This document shows positions 12,893 to 21,844 of a DNA stretch of 64,000 nucleotides, one piece after another (within the stretch, counting starts at the first letter, position 1; the number at the start of each line of letters is the position of its first letter). Source of the DNA: Paenibacillus pectinilyticus (GTDB lineage Bacteria > Bacillota > Bacilli > Paenibacillales > NBRC-103111); NCBI RefSeq assembly GCF_001700435.1, contig NZ_LYPC01000002.1:124001-188000 (forward strand). Direction: 5' to 3'. The translations under genes were made by a program, and so were the position numbers. The notes beneath the pieces were generated by a model. That model worked only from the letters and a program-made list of their open reading frames with translations. It was not told the origin of the DNA and did not search any database.

Positions 12893-13336
12893 GAGATAGT
12901 CGGGTTTTCCGACTATCTCATCCACCCAAGCCACTTCTTTTACCGAGATAGTCGGATTTTCCGAGTATCTCACCCGCCCAAGCCACTCCTTCTCCCGAGA
13001 TAGTCGGGTTTTTCTACTATTTGATCCACCCAAGCCACTCCTTCTACTCAGATAGTCTGGTTTTCCGACTATCTGATCCACCCAAGCCACTCCTTCTACT
13101 CAGATAGCCGGGTTTTCCGACTATCTGATCCACCCAAGCTACCCCTTCTCCCGAGATACTCGGGTTTTCCGACTATCTCATCCACCCAAGCCACTCATTC
13201 TCCTGAGATAGTCGGGTTTTCCGACTATCTGCTCCACCCAAGCCACTCCCCCTCCTGAGATACTCGGGTTTTCCGACTATCTCACCCGCCCAAGCCACTC
13301 CTTCTCCCGAGATAGTCTGCTTTTCCGACTATCTCC
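12893..13336. repeat. 52-bp tandem repeat array, about 8.5 copies, each with a hairpin
   Basis: Eight complete units of exactly 52 bp start at 12893, 12945, 12997, 13049, 13101, 13153, 13205 and 13257; a partial ninth starts at 13309. Each unit contains an inverted repeat of the type GAGATAGTCGG, a 4-5 nt T-rich loop, CCGACTATCTC, followed by a linker with CACCCAAGCCACTCC. The period is not a multiple of three, so it does not encode a repeated peptide in one frame. It fills the space between the dapL terminator and the patA terminator. Confidence 0.95.
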
Positions 13337-13341
13337 ACCAC

Positions 13342-13380
13342 AAAAAAATAACCGTTACTGCATCCGCAGCAACGGTTATT
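13342..13380 (-). terminator. terminator after patA
   Basis: Stem AATAACCGTT-CTGC / GCAG-AACGGTTATT with one internal mismatch. On the minus strand it is followed by seven Ts, eleven bases after the patA stop. Confidence 0.85.
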
Positions 13381-13390
13381 TCCCAATCCT

Positions 13391-14548
13391 TTAAAGCTTG
13401 CCCACAAATCGCTCGAGTCGATCCAGCGATTCCTCCAGCACATCCTGCGCATAGGCATATGATATACGGATATAGCCTTCTCCATACGAAGTAAACGCAT
13501 CTCCTGGCACGACAGCAACATGCTCTTCGTTCAACAATCGCATCGCAAACTCTTGCGAGCTCAGTCCGAATTTCGCGATCGATGGAAACAGATAGAAAGC
13601 CCCATCCGGTTTTGCGAGTTCGATACCCATGGTGAGCAAGCGATCATACACATAGTCCCTACGCGCGACATAGGCTTCTCGCATCGGCAGCGCATCGTCG
13701 ATACCGACGGTCAACGCTTCCAAAGCGGCATACTGGCTCACTGAGCTTGCACACGTCACATTATATTGGTGAACCTTCACCATATGCGCTGTGAGGTAAG
13801 CAGGAGCTAATGTAAAACCCACACGCCAACCTGTCATCGCATGCGATTTGGACAATCCATTGATAACGATTGTTTTCTCACGCATTTTCCCAACAGTTGC
13901 AATGGAATGATGTTGAACCCCATAAACCAACTCACTATATATCTCGTCAGACAGCACGAACAAATCGCGATCCGCCAGCAAGTGAGCCAAATCAGCTATC
14001 TCTTGCTCTGTGAGCACTTGACCTGTAGGATTCGACGGGTAACATAAAATAACACAACGCGTCTTCTCCGTTAAGTAAGGCTCCAATAACTCCGCTGTCA
14101 ACTTAAGACCATTCGGTCTCGTATCCACATAAACTGGAACGCCGCCCGCTAAGCGAATTAAAGGCTCATAGCCCGGATAAATCGGGGCTGGTATGATCAC
14201 TTCTGCGCCAGGCGTCAGGATCGTACGCAGCGTGATATCTACGGCCTGACTTGCCCCTGCCGTAACGATAATCTCATCCGCCGGGCGATAATCCTGTCCA
14301 TATTTAACTTTTACGAAGTTGGCAACTGCTTCACGAAGCTCGATCAACCCCGGATTCTGTGTGTACACCGTTTTGTTTTGGTCCAAAGCCCTTTGACCCG
14401 CTTCAATAATGTGCCGCGGCGTCGGAAAGTCAGGCTGACCAATCGTTAACGTTAAAGCACCAGGAATCGTGCTGACTAGATTTGAAATTTTACGAATACC
14501 GGAAATTTGGATATCTTTCACTTGCGGATTTATCAAATGCTCCAACAC
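13391..14548 (-). CDS. patA: N-acetyl-LL-diaminopimelate aminotransferase (PatA-type, class I/II PLP)
   Basis: Fold-type I aminotransferase that supplies the transamination step between DapH and DapL. Visible features are TIGQPD near residue 35, YPSNPTG (170-176), Asp201 in LSDEIYSEL, and the PLP lysine Lys234 in NGLSKSHAMTGWR. The opening LEHLINPQ.KDIQISGIRK closely resembles B. subtilis PatA. The frame is open to a TTG at 14575, but a GTG at 14548 with GGAGAGAGGAG 8 nt upstream fits better; TTG at 14545 is also possible. The gene lies 30 nt after the pseudouridine synthase and faces dapHL. Specificity is inferred from similarity and from this neighbourhood. Confidence 0.88.
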   Translation of the reverse strand: MLEHLINPQVKDIQISGIRKISNLVSTIPGALTLTIGQPDFPTPRHIIEAGQRALDQNKTVYTQNPGLIELREAVANFVKVKYGQDYRPADEIIVTAGASQAVDITLRTILTPGAEVIIPAPIYPGYEPLIRLAGGVPVYVDTRPNGLKLTAELLEPYLTEKTRCVILCYPSNPTGQVLTEQEIADLAHLLADRDLFVLSDEIYSELVYGVQHHSIATVGKMREKTIVINGLSKSHAMTGWRVGFTLAPAYLTAHMVKVHQYNVTCASSVSQYAALEALTVGIDDALPMREAYVARRDYVYDRLLTMGIELAKPDGAFYLFPSIAKFGLSSQEFAMRLLNEEHVAVVPGDAFTSYGEGYIRISYAYAQDVLEESLDRLERFVGKL

Positions 14549-14578
14549 AGGTAGCTCTCCTCTCTCCTTGAACAAGAA

Positions 14579-15529
14579 CTATGTTGTTCGAATCGTTTGT
14601 ATGAGGTTCTCCATATCAGAAGGAATCGGCGCTTCGAATTGCATCCATTCCCCTGTACGAGGATGTTTAAAGCCCAAAATAGCAGCATGCAGCGCTTGGC
14701 CATCCATCAGCATGCCTTTACTCTTCCCGTACATCGGATCCCCAACGAGCGGATGCCCGATGAACTTCATATGCACACGAATTTGGTGTGTACGTCCTGT
14801 CTCCAGTTTCAACTCAACCAAGGTGAAATCACCGAAACGCTCCAAGACAGCAAAATGCGTCACCGCGGTTTTACTGTTTTTCTCCGTGACGGTGTACATC
14901 TTACGATCATGCGAATCCCTTCCGATCGGCGCGTCGATCGTCCCTGTATCATGTTGAATATATCCGTGCACAAGGGCAATATATTTGCGATTGACCGTGT
15001 GAGCCTTCAATTGTTCCGCAAGGCTCGCATGTGCTTTATCATTTTTGGCAGACATAATTAAGCCCGAAGTATCTTTATCAATACGGTGTACAATGCCTGG
15101 ACGCAGCTCCCCATTAATGCCAGATAAGTCTTGGCAATGGTACATCAACGCATTCACTAATGTCCCTGAATAATGCCCTGGCGCTGGATGAACAACAAGT
15201 CCTCGCTGCTTATTGATCACGATGACATCGCTATCTTCATAGACAATATTCAGTGGAATATTTTCAGCAGCAAGCTCTACACCTTGTGGCTCAGGGATTT
15301 GCAACGCGATTACATCATGCAGAGACAACTTATAATTCGGTTTTACAGCTTTGCCATTCACCTGCACGTGCCCATCTTTCACCCATTGCTGGACAAGGGT
15401 TCTTGAAATATCTTCTTCCAACGCTTCTGTAATAAACTTATCAATCCGTTCGCTGGTAAACTGATCTTCAACTGTCCATTCAATCGGTTCTTGGGATGCG
15501 GAATCAAGTGAGGTCTGGTTTGTGTTCAT
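14579..15529 (-). CDS. RluD/RluA-family 23S rRNA pseudouridine synthase
   Basis: Converts uridines in 23S rRNA to pseudouridine. An N-terminal S4 RNA-binding domain (about residues 20-85) precedes the catalytic domain with the HRIDKDTSGL motif (148-157) and the later GRTHQIRVH motif. The ATG at 15529 is chosen over an upstream in-frame start at 15574 because AAGGAG sits 6 nt before it. It overlaps the end of lspA by 26 nt, so translation is probably coupled. Same neighbour and likely orthologue as ylyB, which follows lspA in B. subtilis; the target uridines cannot be read from sequence. Confidence 0.93.
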   Translation of the reverse strand: MNTNQTSLDSASQEPIEWTVEDQFTSERIDKFITEALEEDISRTLVQQWVKDGHVQVNGKAVKPNYKLSLHDVIALQIPEPQGVELAAENIPLNIVYEDSDVIVINKQRGLVVHPAPGHYSGTLVNALMYHCQDLSGINGELRPGIVHRIDKDTSGLIMSAKNDKAHASLAEQLKAHTVNRKYIALVHGYIQHDTGTIDAPIGRDSHDRKMYTVTEKNSKTAVTHFAVLERFGDFTLVELKLETGRTHQIRVHMKFIGHPLVGDPMYGKSKGMLMDGQALHAAILGFKHPRTGEWMQFEAPIPSDMENLIQTIRTT

Positions 15530-16031
15530 GTGTTGCTCCTTTTTTCTCTTTTCTTGCGGCAAACAAGGATTCAATAAAGATCAGAATAACCCCAACAACA
15601 ATACAAGAATCAGCAATATTGAAAATCGGGAAAATATAATCGACATCTTTGCCAAAGAAGCTGAAATCAAATGTGAATTGCAGGAAATCAACAACTTCTC
15701 CGAATAGCGCACGGTCAATGAAATTACCCAATGCCCCGCCTAATAGCAAGGTTAAAGCAAAGGTTAACAGCACTTTACCTTCGCGAATTGTACGACGCAT
15801 GTACCAGAGAATCCCGGCCAGCACAGCTAATGTCACAACAATAAAAAACCAACGTTGATTTTGTAAAATACCAAAGGCAGCGCCGCGATTCCGTGAGGAC
15901 GTAATCATGAAAAAATCACCAATGACAGGACGTTCCTCGCCAATCGGTATTTTTTTTACAATAATCCATTTCGTTACTTGATCCAAAATAAATGCAAGAA
16001 GTGCATAAACATAGTATTTCACATATTTCAT
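15504..16031 (-). CDS. lspA: lipoprotein signal peptidase (signal peptidase II)
   Basis: Membrane aspartyl protease that cleaves the signal peptide of prolipoproteins. The 175-residue protein has four membrane segments. Family motifs are LDQVTKW (16-22), NRGAAFG (48-54), GNFIDR with Asp106, and FNIADS with Asp141; the last two Asp residues form the catalytic dyad. AGGAGG precedes the ATG. Its lysine-rich hydrophilic tail overlaps the next gene. Substrates in this window include the lipoproteins at 47.8, 56.1 and 62.2 kb. Confidence 0.96.
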   Translation of the reverse strand: MKYVKYYVYALLAFILDQVTKWIIVKKIPIGEERPVIGDFFMITSSRNRGAAFGILQNQRWFFIVVTLAVLAGILWYMRRTIREGKVLLTFALTLLLGGALGNFIDRALFGEVVDFLQFTFDFSFFGKDVDYIFPIFNIADSCIVVGVILIFIESLFAARKEKKGATHEHKPDLT

Positions 16032-16159
16032 CTAAGTGTACCTCCTACATTGTTGAAAGCTTTACATTCCTAATTTGCAAGGAATTACCTCACTAAAAAA
16101 AGCGGTCAATCGGCATGATAAACGGTATGAATGATCTGTTTGAAGGGAGCCATCGACCT

Positions 16160-16897
16160 ATGAGCCATTTAACAGAGGAACAATTAAATTCGTTATACGT
16201 GCAGCTTTTGGAGGAAAAGGTTGCACTTGAGAAGCATTTTGCCACCAATGATCATTACGGACTTTCTTCTTCCTTCTCCGATTCCATTGGTGAACTCTCC
16301 ATGTATGATAATCATCCCGGAGATATCGGGTCCGAAATTTTCGAACGAGGAAAGGATATCTCGCTTAACGAGCATGCAGAGATGCATCTGCAACAAGTTA
16401 ACGAGGCCTTATCCCGTATGGAGAGCGGTGAGTATGGCATCTGTGTATTCAGCCATCAACCCATCCCATTCGAACGTCTACAAGCTATTCCAACGACGTT
16501 GTACAGCATTGAGCATGTTCCTGATCCTGATCAATCATTCCGCCGACCTGTGGAAGAGCAAGTTCTTTACCCGCCTTTCGGACGAACGAGCTTCGATGAA
16601 CGAAACGACGAAACCGAATTCGATGGCGAAGATGCTTGGCAAATCGTTGAAAGCTGGGGAACCTCGAACACGCCTGCTTTCGCAGAAAGCAATCAAGTGG
16701 AGAGCTACAGCGATATGTACGTTGAAGCCGATGAACTAGAGGGATATGTAGAATCCTTCGAAAGCTTCGTTGCCACGGATCTCTATGGTGAGCATGTTAC
16801 GATTGTACGCAGTAAAGCTTACAATGACTATATGCATAGTGATGAAGGTGATCCATTCCTTGAACCCGAAAGAAAAGCAGATCTTAATGACGATTAA
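16160..16897 (+). CDS. yteA: YteA-family protein (TraR/DksA-like, sporulation-associated)
   Basis: A 245-residue protein with an N-terminal coiled-coil segment and a DksA/TraR-like motif GEYGICVFSHQPIPFERL (90-107). In classical DksA this region holds a four-cysteine zinc site; here only one Cys is visible, so zinc binding is doubtful. The acidic C-terminal half is poorly conserved. The length and motif fit the YteA family rather than the roughly 125-residue YlyA found at this place in B. subtilis, and the gene is on the opposite strand. The start at ATG 16160 is chosen for its GAAGGGAG site; earlier in-frame ATGs at 16115 and 16127 lack one. Confidence 0.75.
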   Translation: MSHLTEEQLNSLYVQLLEEKVALEKHFATNDHYGLSSSFSDSIGELSMYDNHPGDIGSEIFERGKDISLNEHAEMHLQQVNEALSRMESGEYGICVFSHQPIPFERLQAIPTTLYSIEHVPDPDQSFRRPVEEQVLYPPFGRTSFDERNDETEFDGEDAWQIVESWGTSNTPAFAESNQVESYSDMYVEADELEGYVESFESFVATDLYGEHVTIVRSKAYNDYMHSDEGDPFLEPERKADLNDD

Positions 16898-16932
16898 ACA
16901 GCCTCATACATTTCTATATTAGTAAAACAGGA

Positions 16933-16966
16933 CAAACGAGCTTCGCAAATCGCGTAAGCTCGTTTG
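16933..16966. terminator. stem-loop between yteA and ileS, likely shared terminator
   Basis: Perfect 11-bp inverted repeat CAAACGAGCTT / AAGCTCGTTTG. Flanking T-runs are weak on both strands, so its efficiency is uncertain. It lies between two convergent genes. Confidence 0.6.
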
Positions 16967-16972
16967 GTTCCA

Positions 16973-19741
16973 CTACTCGTGATAATGAGCAGTTACAACA
17001 TCATTACATCTGACACAGAGTGTTGGATGCTCCTTACTGTGCCCTACCTCAGGCGTTACTATCCAGCAGCGCTCACATTTCTCACCATCAGCAACCGCAA
17101 TTGCGATCGCCACATCTTTGGATTGTAGCGCTCCTTCCGGTGCTGCCGTGCCTACAGGATGAAGATTAACAGCCGATACAATGAATAATTGATCCAATTG
17201 TTCGAATTGTGTCAACAAAGCAAACATCGTTTCATTTGGATATAGATTCACCGCTGCTCCTAAGGAGTTACCAATAACTTTTTCTTTACGCGCTTCTTCT
17301 AGCGCTTTGAGAACGTCATCACGCACTTCCAAGAAGGAGTTCCACTTCATTTCTAATTCCTCGTTATATACATTCGCGTCAACCTCTGGCAATTCAGCAA
17401 GCTGAACGCTGCTTAATTCAACACCTGGAATGTACTTCCAAACTTCGTCCGCCGTATGTGGCAGAATCGGGGAGATCAACTTCGTGATAGCCGTCAAAGC
17501 AGCATATAACACTGTTTGAGATGCTTTGCGCGCAGGATCCTCAGCTGCATTCGCATACAGACGATCTTTGATAATATCCAAGTAGAAGGAGCTCATCTCC
17601 ACCGCACAGAAGTGATGAATTGTTTGATACACAACATGGAATTCGTAGGCTTCATAAGCCTTCACAACTTTCTCAATCATGCGATTCAAACGAATCAACG
17701 CATAACGATCTAGTTCAGATAAACTTGTAAACGCTACGCGATCTGTCTCTGGGTTGAACTGACTCAAGTTTCCTAAAAGAAAGCGCATGGTGTTACGGAT
17801 TTTACGATAAACCTCCGTCGTTTGGTTCAAAATATTGTCCGAAATCCGGTGATCGGATTGATAATCCACGGAAGATACCCAAAGACGAAGAATATCCGCG
17901 CCTAATTTGCCACAAACCACGTTCGGATCAATCGTATTCCCGATCGACTTGGACATCTTGCGCCCTTCACCATCCAGCGTAAAACCATGACTGAGAATAC
18001 CTTTGTACGGTGATTTCTCTCTTGTTGCCACACCCGTGATCAGTGAGGAGTTAAACCAACCACGATATTGGTCGGAGCCTTCCAGATATAGATCAGCAGG
18101 CCATTGCAGCTCTGGACGGGACTCAAGAACCGCCACATGTGAAGATCCGGAGTCAAACCATACGTCCATAATGTCCGTTTCTTTACGGAACTCTCCATGA
18201 CCGCACTTCGAGCAGCTAGTGCCATGTGGAAGAAGATCCTTCTCATCCTTGATAAACCAAGCATTCGACCCCTCTTGCTCAAATAGCTCAGCAACATGCT
18301 CAATCGTTTGCTCATTCACCAGCGGCTCATTACAGCTGCGGCAATAGAAAATCGGGATTGGAACGCCCCATGCCCGTTGTCTCGAAATACACCAGTCTCC
18401 ACGATCTGCGATCATGTTATGAAGGCGAACTTCGCCCCATTCTGGCGTCCATTTCACTTGCTTGATTTCATCCAGCATCTCTTGTCTGAACTTATCGATC
18501 GACGCGAACCATTGCTCCGTTGCACGATAAATAACAGGCTTCTTCGTGCGCCAATCGTGCGCGTATTGATGCTGAATGTCCGCAGCTTTTAGCAAAAGAC
18601 CGGACTCTTGCAGCTTCTCGATGATCAGCTTGCCGCCTTTTTCATAGAACATGCCTTCGAATCCAGGCGCTTCAGCCGTAAAATGCCCTTGGTCGTCCAC
18701 TGGACACAACACGCCAATGTTGTAGCGTTGTCCAATCGCAAAGTCATCTTCCCCGTGACCAGGAGCTGTATGAACGCAACCTGTACCTGCTTCTAACGTG
18801 ACATGCTCTCCAACCATAACAAGAGATTCGCGATCATAGAACGGGTGTTGACACGTGACGTATTCCAACTCACTGCCTTTTACAGTTGAAAGTACTTCGT
18901 ATTCGCTCCAGCCGATTTCTTTCGCCGCAGCAGCTAGCAAGCCTTGTGCTAACACATATTTCTTCCCATTCGCTTGAACAACAGCATATTCGAATTCAGG
19001 ATGCAGGGAAATACCCAAGTTCGCAGGTAATGTCCAAGCCGTCGTTGTCCAAATAACGATGGAAGCGTCTTGTGGAAGCTTCCCTTTGCCATCTTTTACA
19101 GGGAACGCTACGTAGATGGACGTTGACGTCTTCTCTTTGTACTCGATTTCCGCTTCAGCTAGAGCGCTCTCCGAGGATGGGGACCAGTAAACGGGTTTCA
19201 ATCCTTTGTAAACGAAGCCCTTCTGAACCATCGTACCGAATACACGGATTTGCTGAGCTTCATAACCAGGTTGCAGGGTGATGTATGGGTTCTTCCAATC
19301 CCCACGAATACCTAGACGTTGGAATTGGCTCTTCTGCTTCTCAACCGATTGCAGCGCATACTCTTTGCAGTATTCACGGAACTCCGGAATCGTCATTTTC
19401 TTGCGATCGACTTTCCCACTGTTCGTAATCACCTGCTCGATCGGCAGACCATGCGTATCCCAACCTGGTACGTAAGGTGCATCGAAGCCTTGTAATGTTT
19501 TGAAACGAACAATAATATCCTTCAGCACTTTATTCAGCGCATGACCGATATGAATATCTCCATTCGCATAGGGAGGCCCATCATGTAAAATGAACTTCGT
19601 TCTACCCTTACGACTCTCTTGTACTTTCGCGTAAATATCTTCTGCTTCCCAATGCTCTTGCATTTTCGGTTCCGCTTGTGGCAAATTGCCTCTCATCGGA
19701 AACTCCGTTTGTAATAGATTTAATGTTTTGCCGTAATCCAT
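16973..19741 (-). CDS. ileS: isoleucyl-tRNA synthetase
   Basis: Class I synthetase that charges tRNA-Ile and edits valine. The 922-residue protein has the HIGH motif at 64-67 (GDIHIGH), KMSKS in [10 protein letters not shown], and a C-terminal zinc motif with CERC and CVRC pairs. The ATG at 19741 is preferred to an in-frame GTG at 19750 because GGAG then lies 8 nt upstream. It is controlled by a T-box leader with its own promoter, separating it from divIVA upstream. Confidence 0.98.
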   Translation of the reverse strand: MDYGKTLNLLQTEFPMRGNLPQAEPKMQEHWEAEDIYAKVQESRKGRTKFILHDGPPYANGDIHIGHALNKVLKDIIVRFKTLQGFDAPYVPGWDTHGLPIEQVITNSGKVDRKKMTIPEFREYCKEYALQSVEKQKSQFQRLGIRGDWKNPYITLQPGYEAQQIRVFGTMVQKGFVYKGLKPVYWSPSSESALAEAEIEYKEKTSTSIYVAFPVKDGKGKLPQDASIVIWTTTAWTLPANLGISLHPEFEYAVVQANGKKYVLAQGLLAAAAKEIGWSEYEVLSTVKGSELEYVTCQHPFYDRESLVMVGEHVTLEAGTGCVHTAPGHGEDDFAIGQRYNIGVLCPVDDQGHFTAEAPGFEGMFYEKGGKLIIEKLQESGLLLKAADIQHQYAHDWRTKKPVIYRATEQWFASIDKFRQEMLDEIKQVKWTPEWGEVRLHNMIADRGDWCISRQRAWGVPIPIFYCRSCNEPLVNEQTIEHVAELFEQEGSNAWFIKDEKDLLPHGTSCSKCGHGEFRKETDIMDVWFDSGSSHVAVLESRPELQWPADLYLEGSDQYRGWFNSSLITGVATREKSPYKGILSHGFTLDGEGRKMSKSIGNTIDPNVVCGKLGADILRLWVSSVDYQSDHRISDNILNQTTEVYRKIRNTMRFLLGNLSQFNPETDRVAFTSLSELDRYALIRLNRMIEKVVKAYEAYEFHVVYQTIHHFCAVEMSSFYLDIIKDRLYANAAEDPARKASQTVLYAALTAITKLISPILPHTADEVWKYIPGVELSSVQLAELPEVDANVYNEELEMKWNSFLEVRDDVLKALEEARKEKVIGNSLGAAVNLYPNETMFALLTQFEQLDQLFIVSAVNLHPVGTAAPEGALQSKDVAIAIAVADGEKCERCWIVTPEVGHSKEHPTLCVRCNDVVTAHYHE

Positions 19742-19784
19742 GCTTTCCACTCCACTCCTGGTTCAATCTTAAGTTGGCTAAAAA

Positions 19785-19818
19785 CAAAAAAAGCCTCTCA
19801 TCCCAGAAAGGGACGAGA
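19785..19818 (-). terminator. T-box intrinsic terminator
   Basis: Stem CTCGTCCC, short loop, GGGATGAG followed by GGC and a run of seven Ts on the minus strand, just before ileS. Confidence 0.9.
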
Positions 19819-20066
19819 AACTTAAACTCGCGGTACCACCCTCGTTAAAAAGCCTCATGAACGCACGCCAACAGACGAGCCGATCATAGCTTCTTCACTC
19901 GATCATGTGTAACGGCATGACCCGTTTCTCTCTACTAAGTTTCAAGAGACGCTCCTGGGGGATATTCGGTACGTTGCAGAGATTAGGCTCACACCACAAC
20001 CCTAATTCGCTGACACTGCGCTTAACGTCCTACTCGTTCCAGTCATAGCTTTATTGCGATACTTTT
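19785..20066 (-). promoter_or_regulatory. T-box riboswitch controlling ileS
   Basis: The leader carries GGTGGTACCGCG (19840 to 19829), the conserved T-box sequence that pairs in the antiterminator and senses the uncharged tRNA end. It is followed by the terminator at 19785-19818. A candidate isoleucine specifier codon ATC lies at 19963-19961 within GAATATCCCC. By the known mechanism, uncharged tRNA-Ile binds the specifier and the T-box bulge and allows read-through into ileS. The specifier assignment is inferred from position, not from a folded structure. Confidence 0.93.
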
Positions 20067-20072
20067 AACAGG

Positions 20073-20101
20073 AGTATACCCAATCTGGCAGGCTTAGTCA
20101 A
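20073..20101 (-). promoter_or_regulatory. sigma-A promoter of the ileS T-box transcript
   Basis: TTGACT (20096-20101) and TATACT (20073-20078) are separated by 17 bp, placing the start near 20066, at the head of the T-box leader. Confidence 0.85.
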
Positions 20102-20126
20102 TATGAGGTCGGCCAACCCGCATTTC

Positions 20127-20603
20127 TTATTCTTCGCTATTGTCAAACTGCATACTTTGCCAGCCTTCTGTGTTCAAAAGTTCAAGCTGAGCTTCAAGTA
20201 AAGTCCGAAAGCGTGTACGATAAATGGAAGCTTGCTTCTTCAACTCTTCGATTTCAAGAGCGACTTTGCGTGAACGTGTCAAGGATTCGTTAATAATCCG
20301 ATCTGCATTCTTCTCTGCTTCTTTCAAAATCAACTGCGCTTCCTTCTTCGAATTACTTCTGACTTCATCCGCAGCTTCTTGGGCAACGATAATCGTTTTA
20401 CTTAATGATTCTTCAATATGCGTGAAATGATCCAGACGCTCTTGCAAACCTAGCGTTTGATTCTGTAAATCCTTATTCTCACGAATAAGTGCCTCATAGT
20501 CCTTGATGACTTGATCTAAGAATTCGTTGACTTGATCTTCATCATAACCGCGAAACGAACGCGAAAACTCTTTATTATGTATATCTAACGGTGTTAATGG
20601 CAT
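20127..20603 (-). CDS. divIVA: cell-division/polarity protein DivIVA
   Basis: DivIVA is a coiled-coil scaffold that binds curved membrane at poles and septa. The 158-residue protein begins MPLTPLDIHNKEFSRSFRGY, including the membrane-contacting Phe17-Arg18. Heptad-rich coiled coil occupies about residues 28-140. The ATG has GGAGGGG upstream, and copy A of the hairpin repeat lies directly before it. Genomic position after ylmH and before ileS is the classical one. Confidence 0.97.
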   Translation of the reverse strand: MPLTPLDIHNKEFSRSFRGYDEDQVNEFLDQVIKDYEALIRENKDLQNQTLGLQERLDHFTHIEESLSKTIIVAQEAADEVRSNSKKEAQLILKEAEKNADRIINESLTRSRKVALEIEELKKQASIYRTRFRTLLEAQLELLNTEGWQSMQFDNSEE

Positions 20604-20620
20604 CAGTGCCCCTCCTTAGC

Positions 20621-20656
20621 GTTTTGCGTAGCAAAACTGACTTCGTAAGCATAAGC
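20621..20656 (-). repeat. SD-adjacent hairpin repeat, copy A (before divIVA)
   Basis: Minus strand: GCTTATGCTTACGAAG, two bases, AGTTTTGC, four bases, GCAAAAC, then a short gap and AAGGAGG of divIVA. The arms form a perfect 7-bp hairpin. Shared with copies at 26241, 26281 and 47156. Confidence 0.85.
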
Positions 20657-20733
20657 TAAGCCTTTCTGAAAGCTAGCCTACACCCATGTCTATACAGTTC
20701 AGTTCGACAGAAAATTAGCAATTCCTGCAAAGT

Positions 20734-20754
20734 TCGTGGATAAATTATCCACGA
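20734..20754. other. inverted repeat directly after ylmH
   Basis: TCGTGGATAA and TTATCCACGA flank a single central base, immediately after the ylmH stop codon. There is no T-run, so it is not a standard terminator. Each arm contains TTATCCAC, close to a DnaA box. Confidence 0.5.
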
Positions 20755-21537
20755 TCATGCAAACTTGCCAATCTTCACACGAATTCGCCCTTTTTTCGAT
20801 ACGCCTTCCACTTCAAGCACTTTAAAACGCCCAAAACCTTGCATTGATATCATATCGCCTTCTTTAAGCTGCTTGCTCGGATCCTCTTCCAGCTTCCAAT
20901 TCACACGGCAACGTCCTGCTTGAATAGGCTGCAGTACTTTGGCTCGGCTAAGCCGGAAAACATCACTTACGATCCCGTCCATCCGCATGGAGGCAACGGA
21001 TAGATGAAGTTCTTCCAGCTGGACTTTGGCTACAGCCAACTTATCCAACGGAAGCAGCTCTGTTTGAACATGCACGCGATGAACTTGGGACAAATTCAAA
21101 TGTAAATAATCGGCCGCATCCTTCGTCACTAAGCAATGGCAGCCACCCTCTATAACTTGAATATCGCCAACCTTGTCCCGCTTCATGCCGAGTCCAAGAA
21201 TGGCGCCCAGGTAATCTCCGTGTTCTAAGGTAAGAAACTTGCCATCCCCTGAAGAAACGGCTAACACAGCCATCGCCATGTCTTCGTCTTCCAAGGTCCG
21301 GTAGTCTGGGGCAATCAACGCTCGCCGGCGCTCTGCCGCCTCATAGCCGCCATCTAAGCGGCAGTGTACGTCAGGGTGTCGATTCACGAGCGAGTTCAAA
21401 ATAAACGCTTGTCTGGGATCCAGAAAGTCGGTTAAGGTAACCGCATGTTGCTCCGCAGCACGCTCTACCCAATCCCAAGCTCTATCGACAAAATGGTGCT
21501 CGTCTGGATGGAAATGACCATAAATTTCTTTAACCAA
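20755..21537 (-). CDS. ylmH: S4-domain RNA-binding protein YlmH
   Basis: RNA-binding protein of the YlmH family, encoded in the division cluster of many Gram-positive bacteria; in B. subtilis YlmH has been linked to ribosome quality control. The 260-residue protein has an N-terminal YlmH domain and a C-terminal S4 domain (about 180-240, beginning SDVFRLSRAKVLQPIQAGRCR split here as key residues Arg and Leu). The start is TTG at 21537, two bases after the ylmG stop, with only a weak GAGG upstream, so translation is probably coupled to ylmG. A stem-loop follows the stop. Confidence 0.93.
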   Translation of the reverse strand: MVKEIYGHFHPDEHHFVDRAWDWVERAAEQHAVTLTDFLDPRQAFILNSLVNRHPDVHCRLDGGYEAAERRRALIAPDYRTLEDEDMAMAVLAVSSGDGKFLTLEHGDYLGAILGLGMKRDKVGDIQVIEGGCHCLVTKDAADYLHLNLSQVHRVHVQTELLPLDKLAVAKVQLEELHLSVASMRMDGIVSDVFRLSRAKVLQPIQAGRCRVNWKLEEDPSKQLKEGDMISMQGFGRFKVLEVEGVSKKGRIRVKIGKFA

Positions 21538-21539
21538 TG

Positions 21540-21812
21540 TTAGAATAACCTCGCAATGTAATCAAGAACAGCATAAATCCCACTAAATACGAATCGTAAT
21601 GCAATTAACGCCACAATTGGCGAGAGATCCAAAGGTCCGATGTTCGGAATAATTCTGCGGAAAGGGCTAAGATAAGGTTCAACGCATTTCCCTAGAATCC
21701 CTCCGACGAAACTATCCCGTGCATTAGGGAACCAAGATAAGATCAAATAACCGATAATCATAAAATAATAAATTTCTTGAACAATACTCAGTAAGCTGTA
21801 TACGTAATCCAC
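21540..21812 (-). CDS. ylmG: YggT-family membrane protein YlmG
   Basis: Small membrane protein with two hydrophobic segments (about residues 6-27 and 65-85). The conserved SWFPNARDS and FRRIIPNIGPLDLSPIVA motifs define the YggT family, which is implicated in membrane or division-site organisation. A GTG at 21812 gives 90 residues, like B. subtilis YlmG, with AGAGGTG 9 nt upstream. A GTG at 21824 (four residues longer) has no good ribosome-binding site. Confidence 0.92.
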   Translation of the reverse strand: MDYVYSLLSIVQEIYYFMIIGYLILSWFPNARDSFVGGILGKCVEPYLSPFRRIIPNIGPLDLSPIVALIALRFVFSGIYAVLDYIARLF

Positions 21813-21844
21813 GTAGTCATCCACCTCTGTGTTAGGATATACGT

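Noticed and set aside
12701..13090. Open frame with repeated peptides on the minus strand of the 52-bp repeats
   Set aside because: The period of 52 is not divisible by three, so the peptide repeats shift frame each unit; the frame also runs into dapL. It is a by-product of the DNA repeat.
12893..13336. CRISPR array
   Set aside because: The whole 52-bp unit is repeated with point differences and there are no unique spacers; no cas genes are near.
13342..13380. Attachment site or transposon end next to the tandem repeats
   Set aside because: The inverted repeat ends in a T-run on the minus strand just after patA and is fully explained as a terminator.
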